The translations under genes and the position numbers were made by a program. From assembly GCA_949294085.1 (NCBI GenBank), contig CASFFX010000004.1, forward strand, positions 62,001-126,000: a stretch of 64,000 bases of DNA, given 5' to 3'. The notes beneath the pieces were generated by a model. The model did not search any database. It was not told the DNA's origin and saw only the letters and a list, made by a program, of their open reading frames with translations. Origin of the DNA: an uncultured bacterium (GTDB lineage: Bacteria > Elusimicrobiota > Elusimicrobia > Elusimicrobiales > Elusimicrobiaceae). Each line of letters begins with the position of its first letter. Within the stretch, counting starts at the first letter, position 1. This document shows positions 15,435 to 26,437 of the stretch, piece by piece.

Positions 15435-15461
15435 AAAAAGGCTCCCTTGCGGGAGCCTTTT
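15435..15461 (-). terminator. Terminator of the DUF2807 gene
   Basis: A perfect GGCTCCC/GGGAGCC stem with TTGC loop (15440-15457) and A/T runs on both sides, directly after the minus-strand gene ending at 15476. Confidence 0.87.
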
Positions 15462-15475
15462 CAAAGCAGTTTGGT

Positions 15476-16279
15476 TTAGTCGTCGTAATCGTCATCGCGG
15501 TCGCGCACGACTTTTTTGGCGTTTCCTTCTTTGCGAAGCGTGGAAGGATAGCCTCTGTATTCAATTCTGCCGCGGCCGTTGGCTTCGGCATACAGCGCGT
15601 CGCTGGCGTTTACTTTAATTTTGCCGGAAGCGTTCGCGGTGGCGCGCACCGTAACGGCACGCAAATCGTCGGCGTCAATTTCGCCGGAGCCGTTATTGAC
15701 CAACACGGCTTCTTCCGCCGCGCCGGACAAATCTACATCGGAGCGCCCTTCCGCCGTCGCATGAATTTGCTGTGCGTGAACCCGGCCCAATTCAATGTCC
15801 GAGCGGTCATACGCGGTGGCCGTAATGGTATCGGCATTGACGTAGTCCATGGAAATATCCGAATCCTGGTCCGTGGTCAGTTCCAATTGGGGGGTGTCCA
15901 ACGAGCCGCGCAGGTCAAACTCGCCGCTTTGGCTGGCGGTTACCGCCGTCAATTCCGGAGCTCTTACCGCTACGCGCAGTTCGTATTCGCCGCGCACGCG
16001 CACCGGGCGTTTGAACGCCACTACCAGCACGCCGTCTTTCACCTGTACTTGCGAAAGTTCCACCAGGTTTTCCCGCCCGCTGACGGTTACGGAAGCGTTT
16101 TTATCCTGCATAAAATCCACTTCAATATCGCCGCGTACTTCCACCGCATAAAAAGCCGGCAGGTTGTGCACATCCCGCGATACATAGCGCCCGCGGCCGG
16201 TTACCGACTGCAGTTTCTCCGCAAAGGCAGGCGCGGCCACCAGCAGCGCCGCCAAAAATAATAAACTAATTTTCTTCAT
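15476..16279 (-). CDS. Exported DUF2807-like (head GIN domain) protein
   Basis: Encodes 267 residues from MKKISLLFLAALLVAAPAFA, a clear Sec signal with an AFA cleavage site and a GGGGGAG ribosome site. The mature part is a repetitive beta structure: VRGDIEVDFMQDKNASVTVS, an ELRVAVRAPELTAVTAS strand pair, then short repeats with S/G-D motifs (SGEFDLRGSL, DSDISMDYV, RSDIELGRV, RSDVDLSGA, SGEIDADDL, SGKIKVNAS). This ladder is typical of DUF2807 'putative auto-transporter adhesin, head GIN' proteins. The C-terminus is a charged RDRDDDYDD tail. Function in this family is not established; it is probably periplasmic or surface-exposed. Confidence 0.8.
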   Translation of the reverse strand: MKKISLLFLAALLVAAPAFAEKLQSVTGRGRYVSRDVHNLPAFYAVEVRGDIEVDFMQDKNASVTVSGRENLVELSQVQVKDGVLVVAFKRPVRVRGEYELRVAVRAPELTAVTASQSGEFDLRGSLDTPQLELTTDQDSDISMDYVNADTITATAYDRSDIELGRVHAQQIHATAEGRSDVDLSGAAEEAVLVNNGSGEIDADDLRAVTVRATANASGKIKVNASDALYAEANGRGRIEYRGYPSTLRKEGNAKKVVRDRDDDYDD

Positions 16280-16313
16280 ACTGCTCCCCCTTGGGATAAT
16301 TTCATACAACAGT

Positions 16314-16319
16314 ATTATA
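16314..16319 (-). promoter_or_regulatory. Candidate -10 of the DUF2807 gene
   Basis: Perfect TATAAT on the minus strand, about 34 bases before the ATG. A weak -35 (TTTCCG, 16342-16337) is at 17-base spacing. Confidence 0.5.
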
Positions 16320-16459
16320 CTAGCACAAAACACACCCGGAAAAACAGTATAAAAACTTATTATGCTCCTTGCCCTTCCCCGCTTCCGCGCGCGTTCCTGC
16401 AAGGGCGTGGGAAATTTGCTAAAATTAATTATATTTTCATTATTTTTAAGGTGGCAATT

Positions 16460-18876
<2,417 letters not shown>

Positions 18877-18895
18877 CTGCACCCTTTGTTCATGC

Positions 18896-18929
18896 AAAAA
18901 AGGCGGGGCCAAGCGGTCCCGCCTTTTTT
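18896..18929. terminator. Bidirectional terminator between ligA and the TPR gene
   Basis: A nine-base stem (GGCGGGGCC/GGTCCCGCC, one G-U pair) with AAGC loop, flanked by A6 and T6, serving the two convergent genes. Confidence 0.9.
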
Positions 18930-18942
18930 AGATTTTATTGGT

Positions 18943-20295
18943 TTATTCCAACAAATCGCCGTCGTCCAAACACACGGTGTAGCCGTAGAACATATAGCTC
19001 TCCACCAACGAGTTGGAAGGCACTTTAATTTTGGGGTTGCGCTTGGCGCGGGACGCCATCAGATAATAATAAGGCACGCCTTTTTTGGGGTCGGCCGTTT
19101 GCCGCGCCAGCACAAAATAGCGGCGGTCTTTATTGGTCATCGGCAGCACATAAACGCCCAGCTTGTTGCGCAGGGTTTCATCGGAACATTTCGTTTGATT
19201 TTGAATCATCTTGTATTCCGAATACGTAATTTCCACATAGCCCGCTTCTTTCAGCTGGCGTTCCCGTTCGGCCACTTGGGCCAAAAAAGCCTGCGTGGGC
19301 GGGACGGATTCGTCGGGCAGTAAAAACGCTTTGCGGTTTTGCAGCGCTTCGGTGTAAACGTAGTAGCCGCTTTCCGTCAGCGTGCTTTCCGGCGTAAAAA
19401 TTTTGGCGCCTTGCATATCCCGCAAATCAAACACGTCTTTAATCGGCACGCCCGCCTTTTGGAATACGGCAATGGCGTCCTGCCCAATGCTCTTTTGCAG
19501 GGCCTTATATCCTTCCAACGTCAGCATTTCGCGCTCAAAACTGGTGTCTTTGTTAATGGTAACGATGTAATCTTTTGGAACGCGCGTGTATTTATTTTTC
19601 AAATAATCAATGCCGCGGCGCTGTTCGGCCAAATGGATTTGCGTGAACAGGGTGCGGTCCGCCTCGGTCAGTTCCGTCGCGTCCGGGGCGACGGCATAGC
19701 GCTGTTTTAAGGCGGCGAGCATTTCCTCATCGGTCAGGTAATCCGGCTCCAGGTTAATCAGCCGTTTGCGCGCAATCAAATTAAGCGGTTCCACCGCCAG
19801 GGCCGACCGATAATACTCCGCCGCGCCCTGCTTGTCGCCCTGATATTCCACAATCACGCCCTTGCCCACCAGCGAATTGACGTTGGCCGCATTGTATTCC
19901 AACGATTTGGAATACATTTGGAGGGCTTTGTCGTTCTGCTGTTGTTTTAAGGCAATGTCCCCCAGCATGGAATACGTGTATGACCAATACGGGGACGTGC
20001 GCTTCATATTTTTTAAGGCGGCGGAAAATTGCTGTTCCGCCCCTTTCAAGTCGTCCTGTGTCAGCAGTACGCCCGCCAGCGACAAGCGAACATCCACATT
20101 GTTCGGGGCCAGCTTTAAGCAACGGGTAAAGGTGGTTTTGGCTTGGGTATAGTCTTTGGCTTCAAACGCTTTTTTGCCGCTTTCCAAACATTGGCTTACC
20201 GTCTGCTTGGGCTGGGCCGCGTACACGGCGCCGCCCGCCAGGCAAACTAAAAGCATCGTCCGAACCAAATTAGAAGAAAGTTTTAAGCAGTGCAT
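18943..20295 (-). CDS. Exported tetratricopeptide-repeat protein
   Basis: Encodes 450 residues. The N-terminus MHCLKLSSNLVRTMLLVCLA...AVYAAQ is a signal peptide; a shorter start at Met14 would also leave a signal, and I cannot choose between them. TPR helices begin near residue 31 (ECLESGKKAFEAKDYTQA-like repeat) and run through five or so units to about residue 190. The C-terminal half (LNKKYTRVPKDYIVTINKDT-like region onward) matches no fold I know. The 5' end overlaps the squalene/phytoene synthase-like gene by 26 bases, making it last in a four-gene operon. A scaffold or periplasmic partner role is only a guess. Confidence 0.75.
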   Translation of the reverse strand: MHCLKLSSNLVRTMLLVCLAGGAVYAAQPKQTVSQCLESGKKAFEAKDYTQAKTTFTRCLKLAPNNVDVRLSLAGVLLTQDDLKGAEQQFSAALKNMKRTSPYWSYTYSMLGDIALKQQQNDKALQMYSKSLEYNAANVNSLVGKGVIVEYQGDKQGAAEYYRSALAVEPLNLIARKRLINLEPDYLTDEEMLAALKQRYAVAPDATELTEADRTLFTQIHLAEQRRGIDYLKNKYTRVPKDYIVTINKDTSFEREMLTLEGYKALQKSIGQDAIAVFQKAGVPIKDVFDLRDMQGAKIFTPESTLTESGYYVYTEALQNRKAFLLPDESVPPTQAFLAQVAERERQLKEAGYVEITYSEYKMIQNQTKCSDETLRNKLGVYVLPMTNKDRRYFVLARQTADPKKGVPYYYLMASRAKRNPKIKVPSNSLVESYMFYGYTVCLDDGDLLE

Positions 20296-21088
20296 AAGCT
20301 ATACGGTTTAATTTTTCGCCTTTCGTTAATTTAATGGCGCGGGTAAAAATAAAGCCCGTTTTCTTTATTTTAGCAAGATTTGCGCGATATACACATCCCA
20401 TTACCCGGCACGGCAGCATTTTAAGGCGCGGCAGTTTGCGCATCGTGGCAAAAGCTTGGTCGTAACTGGCTTCCGCCCGCTCGGCCAGTTGGGCCAGCGC
20501 GGCCGCCAACACGCGGGGCAGGCGATTTTCCAATACGTCTTGCCGCGAGAGCGAAAAACGCGTCAGCAAATCGTCCGGCAGGTACACCCGCCCCAGGCGG
20601 GCGTCTTCCGCTACGTCCCGGATGATATTCGTCAGCTGGACCGCCGTCCCCAGCTGCAGGGCCAAAGCGTCCGCCGTCGGCCCCCGCACGCCCAAAATGT
20701 CCAGCGTGGCCGAACCGACCACCACCGCCACCCGGTACAAATACCAATCCAAGGCCTGCTGCGTGGGATAGCGTTTCCCTTCCAAATCCGCGCGCATGCC
20801 TTCTATCAAAAGCAAAAAGCGATCGGCCGGGAGAGAAAAGGTTTGTACGTCCGCCTGCAGGCGGCGGCCCAAATCCGTTTGCGGCCGGCCGTCATACACC
20901 CGCCCTATTTCCCGGGTCCAATCGTCCAATTGGCGCTGTGGCTGCGGCACCTGGGGTTCATCGGCGATATCGTCCATCAAACGGCAAAATTCGTAATAAT
21001 CGGCCAGCGCTTCGCGGCGGCGTTTGGATAAAAAGAAAAACGCCGGCCCGAAACTGGATTTTTTATACGACTGCGCATTAGCCGACAT
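20270..21088 (-). CDS. Squalene/phytoene synthase family protein
   Basis: Encodes 272 residues from MSANAQSYKKSSFGPAFFFL; the frame is open further upstream but overlaps the kinase gene and is not family-like. The two diphosphate-binding motifs are present: DYYEFCRLMDDIADEP (first Asp-rich motif, near residue 30-45) and QLTNIIRDVAEDARLGRVYL (second, near 150-170). RRREALADYYEFCR precedes the first, as in CrtB/HpnD proteins. These enzymes join two isoprenyl diphosphates head to head. No partner genes for hopanoids or carotenoids are in the window, so the product cannot be told. It overlaps the pantothenate kinase end by 11 bases. Confidence 0.82.
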   Translation of the reverse strand: MSANAQSYKKSSFGPAFFFLSKRRREALADYYEFCRLMDDIADEPQVPQPQRQLDDWTREIGRVYDGRPQTDLGRRLQADVQTFSLPADRFLLLIEGMRADLEGKRYPTQQALDWYLYRVAVVVGSATLDILGVRGPTADALALQLGTAVQLTNIIRDVAEDARLGRVYLPDDLLTRFSLSRQDVLENRLPRVLAAALAQLAERAEASYDQAFATMRKLPRLKMLPCRVMGCVYRANLAKIKKTGFIFTRAIKLTKGEKLNRIAYALLKTFF

Positions 21089-21923
21089 GAATCTTCCCGC
21101 TTTTATACAGGTACGACAGCGCCGCCCCCGTGGCCGTGGCGTAAATGGCGTTGGGCGGAATAATAAAGTTGACGCCGTGCATTTTGTGCAGCGCCTGGAA
21201 CACCGTTTTGGCAAACGGCACCAGCGTCAGCGTGCCGGTTAAAATGACGTCTTTTACCGAGTCGTTGCGGCAGGCAAACACGGCCATCATGCCAATCGTT
21301 TGAAAGACCATATTCAAAATGCCCACGGTTAAATCTTCCGGGGTGGCGCCGTCTTCCATTTTGCCAAAGTTGGAAGCCGTGGTGTCGGGCGTCAGCGTAG
21401 AGATGACGCCTTTGCTGATGTCGCAAATATTCAAATCCACTTTTCCCAATTCGCCGCCTTCGGCCATTTCCACCACCGTTTTGAACGAGGTAGCTCCGCA
21501 CAGTTTGCCGCACAGCCCCAACACCGTGCCGCCCCCTACGCCCGAGCCGCCAATGTGGCAAATTCCATCCTTCCCAGCGCGGACAAACGCCGTCCCCGTG
21601 CCCATGCTGACAATCAGCCCTTCCTTCTTGCCGGAAAGCGCCAGCCCGCCCGAGCCGATGGCTTCAAATTCGTCCACCTTGGAGGTGGGAATACCGTAAA
21701 TGTCTTTTTGGAACAGAGCCGAGCCAACCCCGGTTAAAATAATTTGCTGTACGTCGGACAGGGACAAGGCGTTCTCGTTGATAAATTTGCCCAACGCGCC
21801 GTAGGCGCTGGTCAGCGGGTCGGCCGCTTCCACCTTGAGCATGGACACCTGTTTGCCGGCATCGGTGTAGCCCACAATTTTGGTGGTGGATCCGCCGACA
21901 TCAATTCCAATCACAACGCTCAT
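21078..21923 (-). CDS. coaW: Type II pantothenate kinase
   Basis: Encodes 281 residues. The ASKHA-type phosphate loop VVIGIDVGGSTTKIVGYTD is at the start, then VDEFEAIGSGGLALSGKKEG, IVSMGTGTAFVRAG and GGSGVGGGTVLGL, which together resemble the CoaW family rather than the E. coli CoaA or CoaX types. It would phosphorylate pantothenate, the first step to coenzyme A. It overlaps the M3 peptidase gene by four bases (ATGA) and the squalene/phytoene synthase-like gene by 11, so all are translated from one mRNA. Confidence 0.85.
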   Translation of the reverse strand: MSVVIGIDVGGSTTKIVGYTDAGKQVSMLKVEAADPLTSAYGALGKFINENALSLSDVQQIILTGVGSALFQKDIYGIPTSKVDEFEAIGSGGLALSGKKEGLIVSMGTGTAFVRAGKDGICHIGGSGVGGGTVLGLCGKLCGATSFKTVVEMAEGGELGKVDLNICDISKGVISTLTPDTTASNFGKMEDGATPEDLTVGILNMVFQTIGMMAVFACRNDSVKDVILTGTLTLVPFAKTVFQALHKMHGVNFIIPPNAIYATATGAALSYLYKSGKIHVG

Positions 21924-23968
21924 AAATCCTCCCGGTTCAGGCCGATCGATTCCAAGAACGGCCCGATTTCAGCCGGGCGGCCCAAGAAATTTTCCACCAT
22001 TTGTTCTTCTTCCACGGTGCCGCCTTTTTCCAAAATTTCACGGCGGAATTTAAGCCCCGTTTCGGGATTAAAAATACCGTGTTTCTTAAATTCGCCGAAG
22101 AAATCTTCCGCAATGACTTCCGACCATAAATACCCGTAGTAACCGGCGTCGTACCCGCCCATAATGTGGCCGAACGACGCCTGCGGGATCGTCCCTTTGG
22201 TGAGCGGAAGCCCGCGGATTTTTTTGGTTAAATCAAAGTAGAGTTTGGTAGAATCCGGCGTGGTTTTGGCGGTGTGGAGCGTCATATCGTATTGGGCAAA
22301 AAAGTCCTGCCGCAAATACGTCCCTCCGGAACCAAAATTTTTGGCCGCAATCATCCGCTGGATTAAATCGTCCGGCAGCGGCTCGCCCGTTTTGTAGTGC
22401 TTGCTGATTTTTTTGAGCACTTGCGGATCCCAAGCCCAGCGTTCCAGCATTTGGCTGGGGGCTTCTACAAAGTCCCAGCTGACGCTGGTGCCCGAAAAAG
22501 CCGAATATTTAGATTTCGTCAGCGCGTTGTGCAGCACGTGCCCAAATTCGTGGAACAGCGTTTCCACTTCGCTGTGCTTCAACAGCGAGGGCGTATCGGC
22601 CGACGGCTTGTTCATATTGGCCACAATGGCTACAAACGGCAGTTGGTAGGTGCCGTCTTTCTTTTCTTCCCCCTCCACCAGGCCAAAGCAGGCGGCGTGT
22701 TTGTATTTGCCTTCGCGGGGGTACAAGTCCATATAAAAATACGCCAGCCGCTGGCCGGTGGCCCGGTCCTTGATTTCAAAGGCTTTTACGTCCGGGTGCC
22801 AGACGGGGATGTTGACGGGTTCAAACGTAATGCCAAAAACACCGCCGAACAAATCCAGCATGCCGTCTATGACGACTTGGGACGGGAAATACTCTTTGAT
22901 TTTTTCGCTGTCTAACGCCAGGTTTTCTTTGCGGTATTTATTGCTCCAATAGCCGCTTTCCCACGGATAAAGCGTGCGGCTTTTTTTGCCTGTTTTGCTG
23001 TTTTTGTAGGCAATCATTTCCCGGTCTTCTTTTTTGGAAAGGGGTTTGAGCTTTTTTTGCAAATTTTTCAAAAATTTCATCACCGTCTGGGGATTTTTGG
23101 CCATGCGGTTTTCCAGCTTCATCTGGGCGTGATTTTCATACCCCAGCAGCTGGGCGATTTGGCGGCGCAGCGTAAGCGTTTTTTCCAACAGTTCCACATT
23201 TTCCTGCCCGCCGCGGCGGTTGTATTTGTATTCCAGGGCTTTGCGGGCGGATTCGTCGTCGGCGTTGAGCATAAAGGGCACGTAGTCCGGGTAATCCAGC
23301 GTAACCAAGTATTTGCCGTCGGGCGTTTTTTCCAATTTGCCGATGTAATCTTCCCCCAGGCCTTGCAGCTGTTCTTTGGTAACGGGTAAAGGATCTTTGT
23401 ATTCCTGGATATTTTTATCAAATTTAATGACGTATTCGGCTTCCTCTTTGTTCAGCGCTTTGAATTTTTCCAAATCTTCGTCGTTTAATTCCATACCGCT
23501 GTTTTTGAAGCCAATCAGCATTTCTTTGACCAGCTTGGCTTGTATGGGGTCCAGCTGGGGGTTGGTGTCGGTATATTCGCGGATGGCGCGGTACACGTCG
23601 CGCCGGGTGGCAACGTCCACCATATACTGGCTGATCTGCATTTGAAGGGCCAGGGCCGCATCGCGGAATTGTTTGTCCGTGGAAACATACGACAAAAACC
23701 CGCTCATCCCCAGCGCATTGCCATAATCGTCAAAGGCCCGTTCATACGCCATAATGGTATTTTCAAAGGTGCGCTGTTCCTTGGGCAGGGCCACCAGGGC
23801 GGCCAAGTCTTTTTCCAGTTGCACGCGGGCCGCCGCCTCGGCCGGGGCCAACTCTTCCGCTTTATAATCAAAATGCAAAACGCCGTTTCTAAACATGTCT
23901 GCCATACAATACGCTCCCGTCGCGGTCAAAAGAAAAGCCGTAACCAAAAGAAATTTTGTTTTTTTCAT
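21920..23968 (-). CDS. Exported M3 family metallopeptidase (oligopeptidase)
   Basis: Encodes 682 residues. MKKTKFLLVTAFLLTATGAYC is a signal peptide, and an internal cysteine right after it could even be lipidated. The catalytic zinc motif is in ETLFHEFGHVLHNAL (HEFGH) near residue 472, with the third ligand in the following helix (the APSQMLERWAWDP region). The N-terminal helical domain has the M3-type LGYENHAQMKLENRMAKNP. Related enzymes (Dcp, PrlC, oligopeptidase A) digest short peptides; the signal suggests a periplasmic peptide scavenger. It begins the four-gene operon and has TAATAT six bases before the ATG. Confidence 0.88.
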   Translation of the reverse strand: MKKTKFLLVTAFLLTATGAYCMADMFRNGVLHFDYKAEELAPAEAAARVQLEKDLAALVALPKEQRTFENTIMAYERAFDDYGNALGMSGFLSYVSTDKQFRDAALALQMQISQYMVDVATRRDVYRAIREYTDTNPQLDPIQAKLVKEMLIGFKNSGMELNDEDLEKFKALNKEEAEYVIKFDKNIQEYKDPLPVTKEQLQGLGEDYIGKLEKTPDGKYLVTLDYPDYVPFMLNADDESARKALEYKYNRRGGQENVELLEKTLTLRRQIAQLLGYENHAQMKLENRMAKNPQTVMKFLKNLQKKLKPLSKKEDREMIAYKNSKTGKKSRTLYPWESGYWSNKYRKENLALDSEKIKEYFPSQVVIDGMLDLFGGVFGITFEPVNIPVWHPDVKAFEIKDRATGQRLAYFYMDLYPREGKYKHAACFGLVEGEEKKDGTYQLPFVAIVANMNKPSADTPSLLKHSEVETLFHEFGHVLHNALTKSKYSAFSGTSVSWDFVEAPSQMLERWAWDPQVLKKISKHYKTGEPLPDDLIQRMIAAKNFGSGGTYLRQDFFAQYDMTLHTAKTTPDSTKLYFDLTKKIRGLPLTKGTIPQASFGHIMGGYDAGYYGYLWSEVIAEDFFGEFKKHGIFNPETGLKFRREILEKGGTVEEEQMVENFLGRPAEIGPFLESIGLNREDL

Positions 23969-23974
23969 ATTAAT

Positions 23975-23980
23975 ATATTA
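23975..23980 (-). promoter_or_regulatory. -10-like box six bases before the M3 peptidase
   Basis: TAATAT on the minus strand ending six bases before the ATG, without a ribosome site. The surrounding sequence is AT-rich, so this one is less certain than the TATAAT cases. Confidence 0.4.
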
Positions 23981-24121
23981 CACTTTTATTGTATCGGTTT
24001 TGCGCCCAAACGGGCAACCGATAAAAGTGGTATTCGGATTATAACAGAAAACAAAACTTTTGTTATTTGTTATAATTTATATTATATTAATTCACATCAA
24101 GGAATTCGTGGAAAAATAAAA

Positions 24122-24676
24122 ATGTACGAAGCGTTTGTACCCAAAGAGATATTCCTTACCAAAGGAATCGGCAGACACAAAGAAAAACTGGCCAGCTTTG
24201 AAGAAGCGTTGAGAGACGCCAAAATCGCCAGCTTTAACTTGGTGCCTGTTTCCAGCATCTTCCCTCCCGGCTGCAAAACCGTGCCCGTTTCCAAAGGGCT
24301 TCAAGAATTGCACCCGGGCCAAATTCTGCATTGCGTCATCAGCAGAAACACCAGCAACGAATACCGCCGCTTGATTTCCGCTTCCGTGGGTCTGGCGATC
24401 CCGAAAGAAGGAAAGAAAACGCACGGGTACATCTCCGAGCACCACAGCTTCGGCGAAACCGACAAACAAGCCGGCGACTACGCGGAAGATTTGGCTGCTT
24501 TGATGCTCTCCACGACGTTGGGCATCGAGTTTGATAACAACACCACTTGGGACCAGAAAGAAGAAATCTGGAAAATGAGCGGTAAAATCGTCCGCACCAC
24601 TAACATTACCCAGTCCGCCATCTGCGTGGAAGGTCTTTGGACCACCGTTGTAGCGGCGGCTGTGTTTGTAAAATAA
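24122..24676 (+). CDS. pdaD: Pyruvoyl-dependent arginine decarboxylase
   Basis: Encodes 184 residues from MYEAFVPKEIFLTKG; the frame is open upstream, but that part runs antisense to the M3 peptidase and is not family-like. The self-cleavage motif VPVSSIFPPG places the Ser44-Ser45 pair where the pro-enzyme splits to form the pyruvoyl group, and the later GYISEHHSFGE and CVEGLWTTVVAAAVFV are also typical. The enzyme turns arginine into agmatine without pyridoxal phosphate. It sits 13 bases before an agmatinase, giving a complete route to putrescine. A TATAAT at 24071-24076 in the AT-rich upstream region could be its -10. Confidence 0.9.
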   Translation: MYEAFVPKEIFLTKGIGRHKEKLASFEEALRDAKIASFNLVPVSSIFPPGCKTVPVSKGLQELHPGQILHCVISRNTSNEYRRLISASVGLAIPKEGKKTHGYISEHHSFGETDKQAGDYAEDLAALMLSTTLGIEFDNNTTWDQKEEIWKMSGKIVRTTNITQSAICVEGLWTTVVAAAVFVK

Positions 24677-24689
24677 CTCCGGTAACATT

Positions 24690-25574
24690 GTGAGCGATAA
24701 CGTACAAACCGATAAGTTTATGGGGCTAGAGAGCAAATACAGTTCTCTGCCCCTTTGTAAATTCGTGGTAGTGCCCGTCCCGTTTGAAAAAACGGTGTGC
24801 TACGGACACGGTACCGCCAAAGGCCCTGCCGCCGTAATTGAAGCTTCCACCCAAATTGAACTTTGGGACGAGGAAACCAAAACCGAAACTTGGGAACTCG
24901 GCATCAATACGCAGCCTGCCGTAAACTGCAAAGGTTCCACCAATACGGTGTTCAAGAACATTGATAAAACCGTGCGCAACCTGATGCAGTACAAAGCCAT
25001 TCCGTTCTACATCGGCGGGGAACACACCGTTACCCAAGCCCTGGCACAGCCTTATATTGATAAATATAAAGATTTGAGCATCCTGCACTTTGACGCCCAC
25101 GCCGATTTGCGCGAAACCTTTGAAGGTACGCCCAAAAGCCACGCGTGTGCGCTGTATCCGGCGTCCCGCCAGGTGCCGGTGGTGCAGGTGGGCATCCGCA
25201 GTGTGGCCAGCGAAGAAAAACAATACTGCAATGCCGGCAAGGTAACCACGTTTTTAATGCACGAAAACCGGGACATCAAAAAACTGATTCCCCAGGTGCT
25301 TAAAAAACTGACGGACACCGTGTACATCACCATTGACGTGGACGGCTTTGATCCGTCCGTCATCCCGGCCACGGGCACGCCCCAACCCGGCGGATTTATG
25401 TGGTATGAAGCGCTGGATTTGTTCCGCGAAGTCATTAAACACAAAAAAATCGTGGCGGTGGACGTGGTGGAAGCCTGCCAAAGAAAGGCCGACGTCATTA
25501 CGGAATTTAACGTTTCCAAGTTAATTTACCGGCTAATGGGCTACCTGGCCTTGAAAGACCAAAAGAAAAAATAA
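24690..25574 (+). CDS. speB: Agmatinase
   Basis: Encodes 294 residues from a GTG start (MSDNVQTDK); an ATG ten codons later is the alternative. Ureohydrolase metal motifs are present: GGEHTVTQ, ILHFDAHADLRETFEG, and TIDVDGFDPSVIPATGTPQPGG. A glutamate follows in VAVDVVEAC. The enzyme hydrolyses agmatine to putrescine and urea. Pairing with a pyruvoyl arginine decarboxylase just upstream fixes the role better than the sequence alone, since arginases and guanidinobutyrases look alike. A terminator pair follows. Confidence 0.92.
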   Translation: MSDNVQTDKFMGLESKYSSLPLCKFVVVPVPFEKTVCYGHGTAKGPAAVIEASTQIELWDEETKTETWELGINTQPAVNCKGSTNTVFKNIDKTVRNLMQYKAIPFYIGGEHTVTQALAQPYIDKYKDLSILHFDAHADLRETFEGTPKSHACALYPASRQVPVVQVGIRSVASEEKQYCNAGKVTTFLMHENRDIKKLIPQVLKKLTDTVYITIDVDGFDPSVIPATGTPQPGGFMWYEALDLFREVIKHKKIVAVDVVEACQRKADVITEFNVSKLIYRLMGYLALKDQKKK

Positions 25575-25580
25575 CTTTTA

Positions 25581-25604
25581 CCCGCTCTTCGGAGCGGGTT
25601 TTTT
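25581..25604 (+). terminator. Terminator of pdaD-speB
   Basis: CCCGCTC-TTCG-GAGCGGG with a stable tetraloop (25581-25598) followed by TTTTTT. Confidence 0.92.
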
Positions 25605-25623
25605 GTGTTCCGCGTTTATTCCG

Positions 25624-25652
25624 CCGCTCCGGGCCGCCCGGGGCGGTTTTTT
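25624..25652 (+). terminator. Second tandem terminator after speB
   Basis: A ten-base stem (CCGCTCCGGG/CCCGGGGCGG, one G-U pair) followed by TTTTTT; it backs up the first terminator. Confidence 0.82.
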
Positions 25653-25660
25653 GTGGACAT

Positions 25661-25697
25661 AAAAAAACCCGCGGACGGAGATGACACGTCCGCGGGG
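25661..25697 (-). terminator. Terminator of the first barrel-protein gene
   Basis: A ten-base stem (CCCGCGGACG at 25668-25677, CGTCCGCGGG at 25687-25696) with seven A's on the left, a T run for the minus-strand transcript. Confidence 0.85.
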
Positions 25698-25713
25698 CGA
25701 TTTTCCCCCCGAA

Positions 25714-26427
25714 TTAGAACTGGTACGACAATTTGAAAAGCAGGGTAACGTAATGCAGGTTTTCGCTGCCTAAGCCGGAGAAAAATTGATCGTAGTCAAA
25801 GCGGAAACTTTGATATCTTCCCTCCAAGCCCCACAGCCACGAGCCCGCCAAGCGGTGCTCCACCCCCAGCCCGGCATAGTAGGTAAAAGAACGGCTGTTG
25901 GCAGCCTGTCGGGCCTCCGTGTACGTCGTCGTGCCGCTGTTTTGTTCCCAAAAGCTGTTTTTAATGGTGCTTTTGGCAAACGCAATCCCCGCGCCAAACG
26001 GCACATAAAACCGAAAACTCCCCTGCGGGTTGAGCGTAAAACGGCCGGCCGCCATGACGTTGTGGACGTCCATATCCTGGTCCACTTCCGCCTTCATATG
26101 CTGCCCGGCCCCGCCCCAGGCGTTCAATTCATCGGTAGCTCCGTCAAACCAATTGGCGTTATACTCAGCCCCAAACGCCCAGTACGGGCTGACGGCATAC
26201 AAGTATTGCGCTCCCAGGGCCACACTCTCGTCGCCCCAGCCCAAATCGTTCGTAGTGCCGAGCGGATAGCCGGTATCGTCCCGAAAATCAAAGAATAACG
26301 AAGTGTCGTTCGTCGCCCCGCCGGCACCGACAAACACCGATACCAGTTGGTCGCCTTTTTGCAGCCCTTGCGCCACGGTCGGCGCAGGCCACGCACTAAG
26401 CAAACTGACTAAAACGGCCAGGAACAT
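25714..26427 (-). CDS. Outer-membrane beta-barrel protein with a frameshifted start
   Basis: The intact frame encodes 237 residues from an internal ATG (MFLAVLVSLLSAWP). The mature part begins near AQGLQKGDQLVSVFVGAGG and alternates beta strands ending in a C-terminal phenylalanine (LLFKLSYQF), the usual outer-membrane insertion signal. The better start, with AGGAGG eight bases before it, is the ATG at 26440-26438, but there an A7 run puts it out of frame and it stops after 14 codons. The neighbouring paralogue has A6 at the same place and reads MKKLTLLAV. With six A's this gene would begin MKKLMFLAV. It may be switched, broken or misassembled; the internal ATG has no ribosome site of its own. 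Confidence 0.75.
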   Translation of the reverse strand: MFLAVLVSLLSAWPAPTVAQGLQKGDQLVSVFVGAGGATNDTSLFFDFRDDTGYPLGTTNDLGWGDESVALGAQYLYAVSPYWAFGAEYNANWFDGATDELNAWGGAGQHMKAEVDQDMDVHNVMAAGRFTLNPQGSFRFYVPFGAGIAFAKSTIKNSFWEQNSGTTTYTEARQAANSRSFTYYAGLGVEHRLAGSWLWGLEGRYQSFRFDYDQFFSGLGSENLHYVTLLFKLSYQF

Positions 26428-26430
26428 CAG

Positions 26431-26437
26431 TTTTTTT
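26431..26437 (-). repeat. A7 homopolymer at the start of the barrel gene
   Basis: Seven A's (minus strand) immediately after the ATG at 26440. One A fewer would restore the full signal peptide. The equivalent tract in the paralogue ending at 27262 has six. Confidence 0.85.

Noticed and set aside
23540-24121. Upstream extension of the arginine decarboxylase frame
   Set aside because: It runs opposite the M3 peptidase and has no similarity to the family; the ATG at 24122 gives the normal length.
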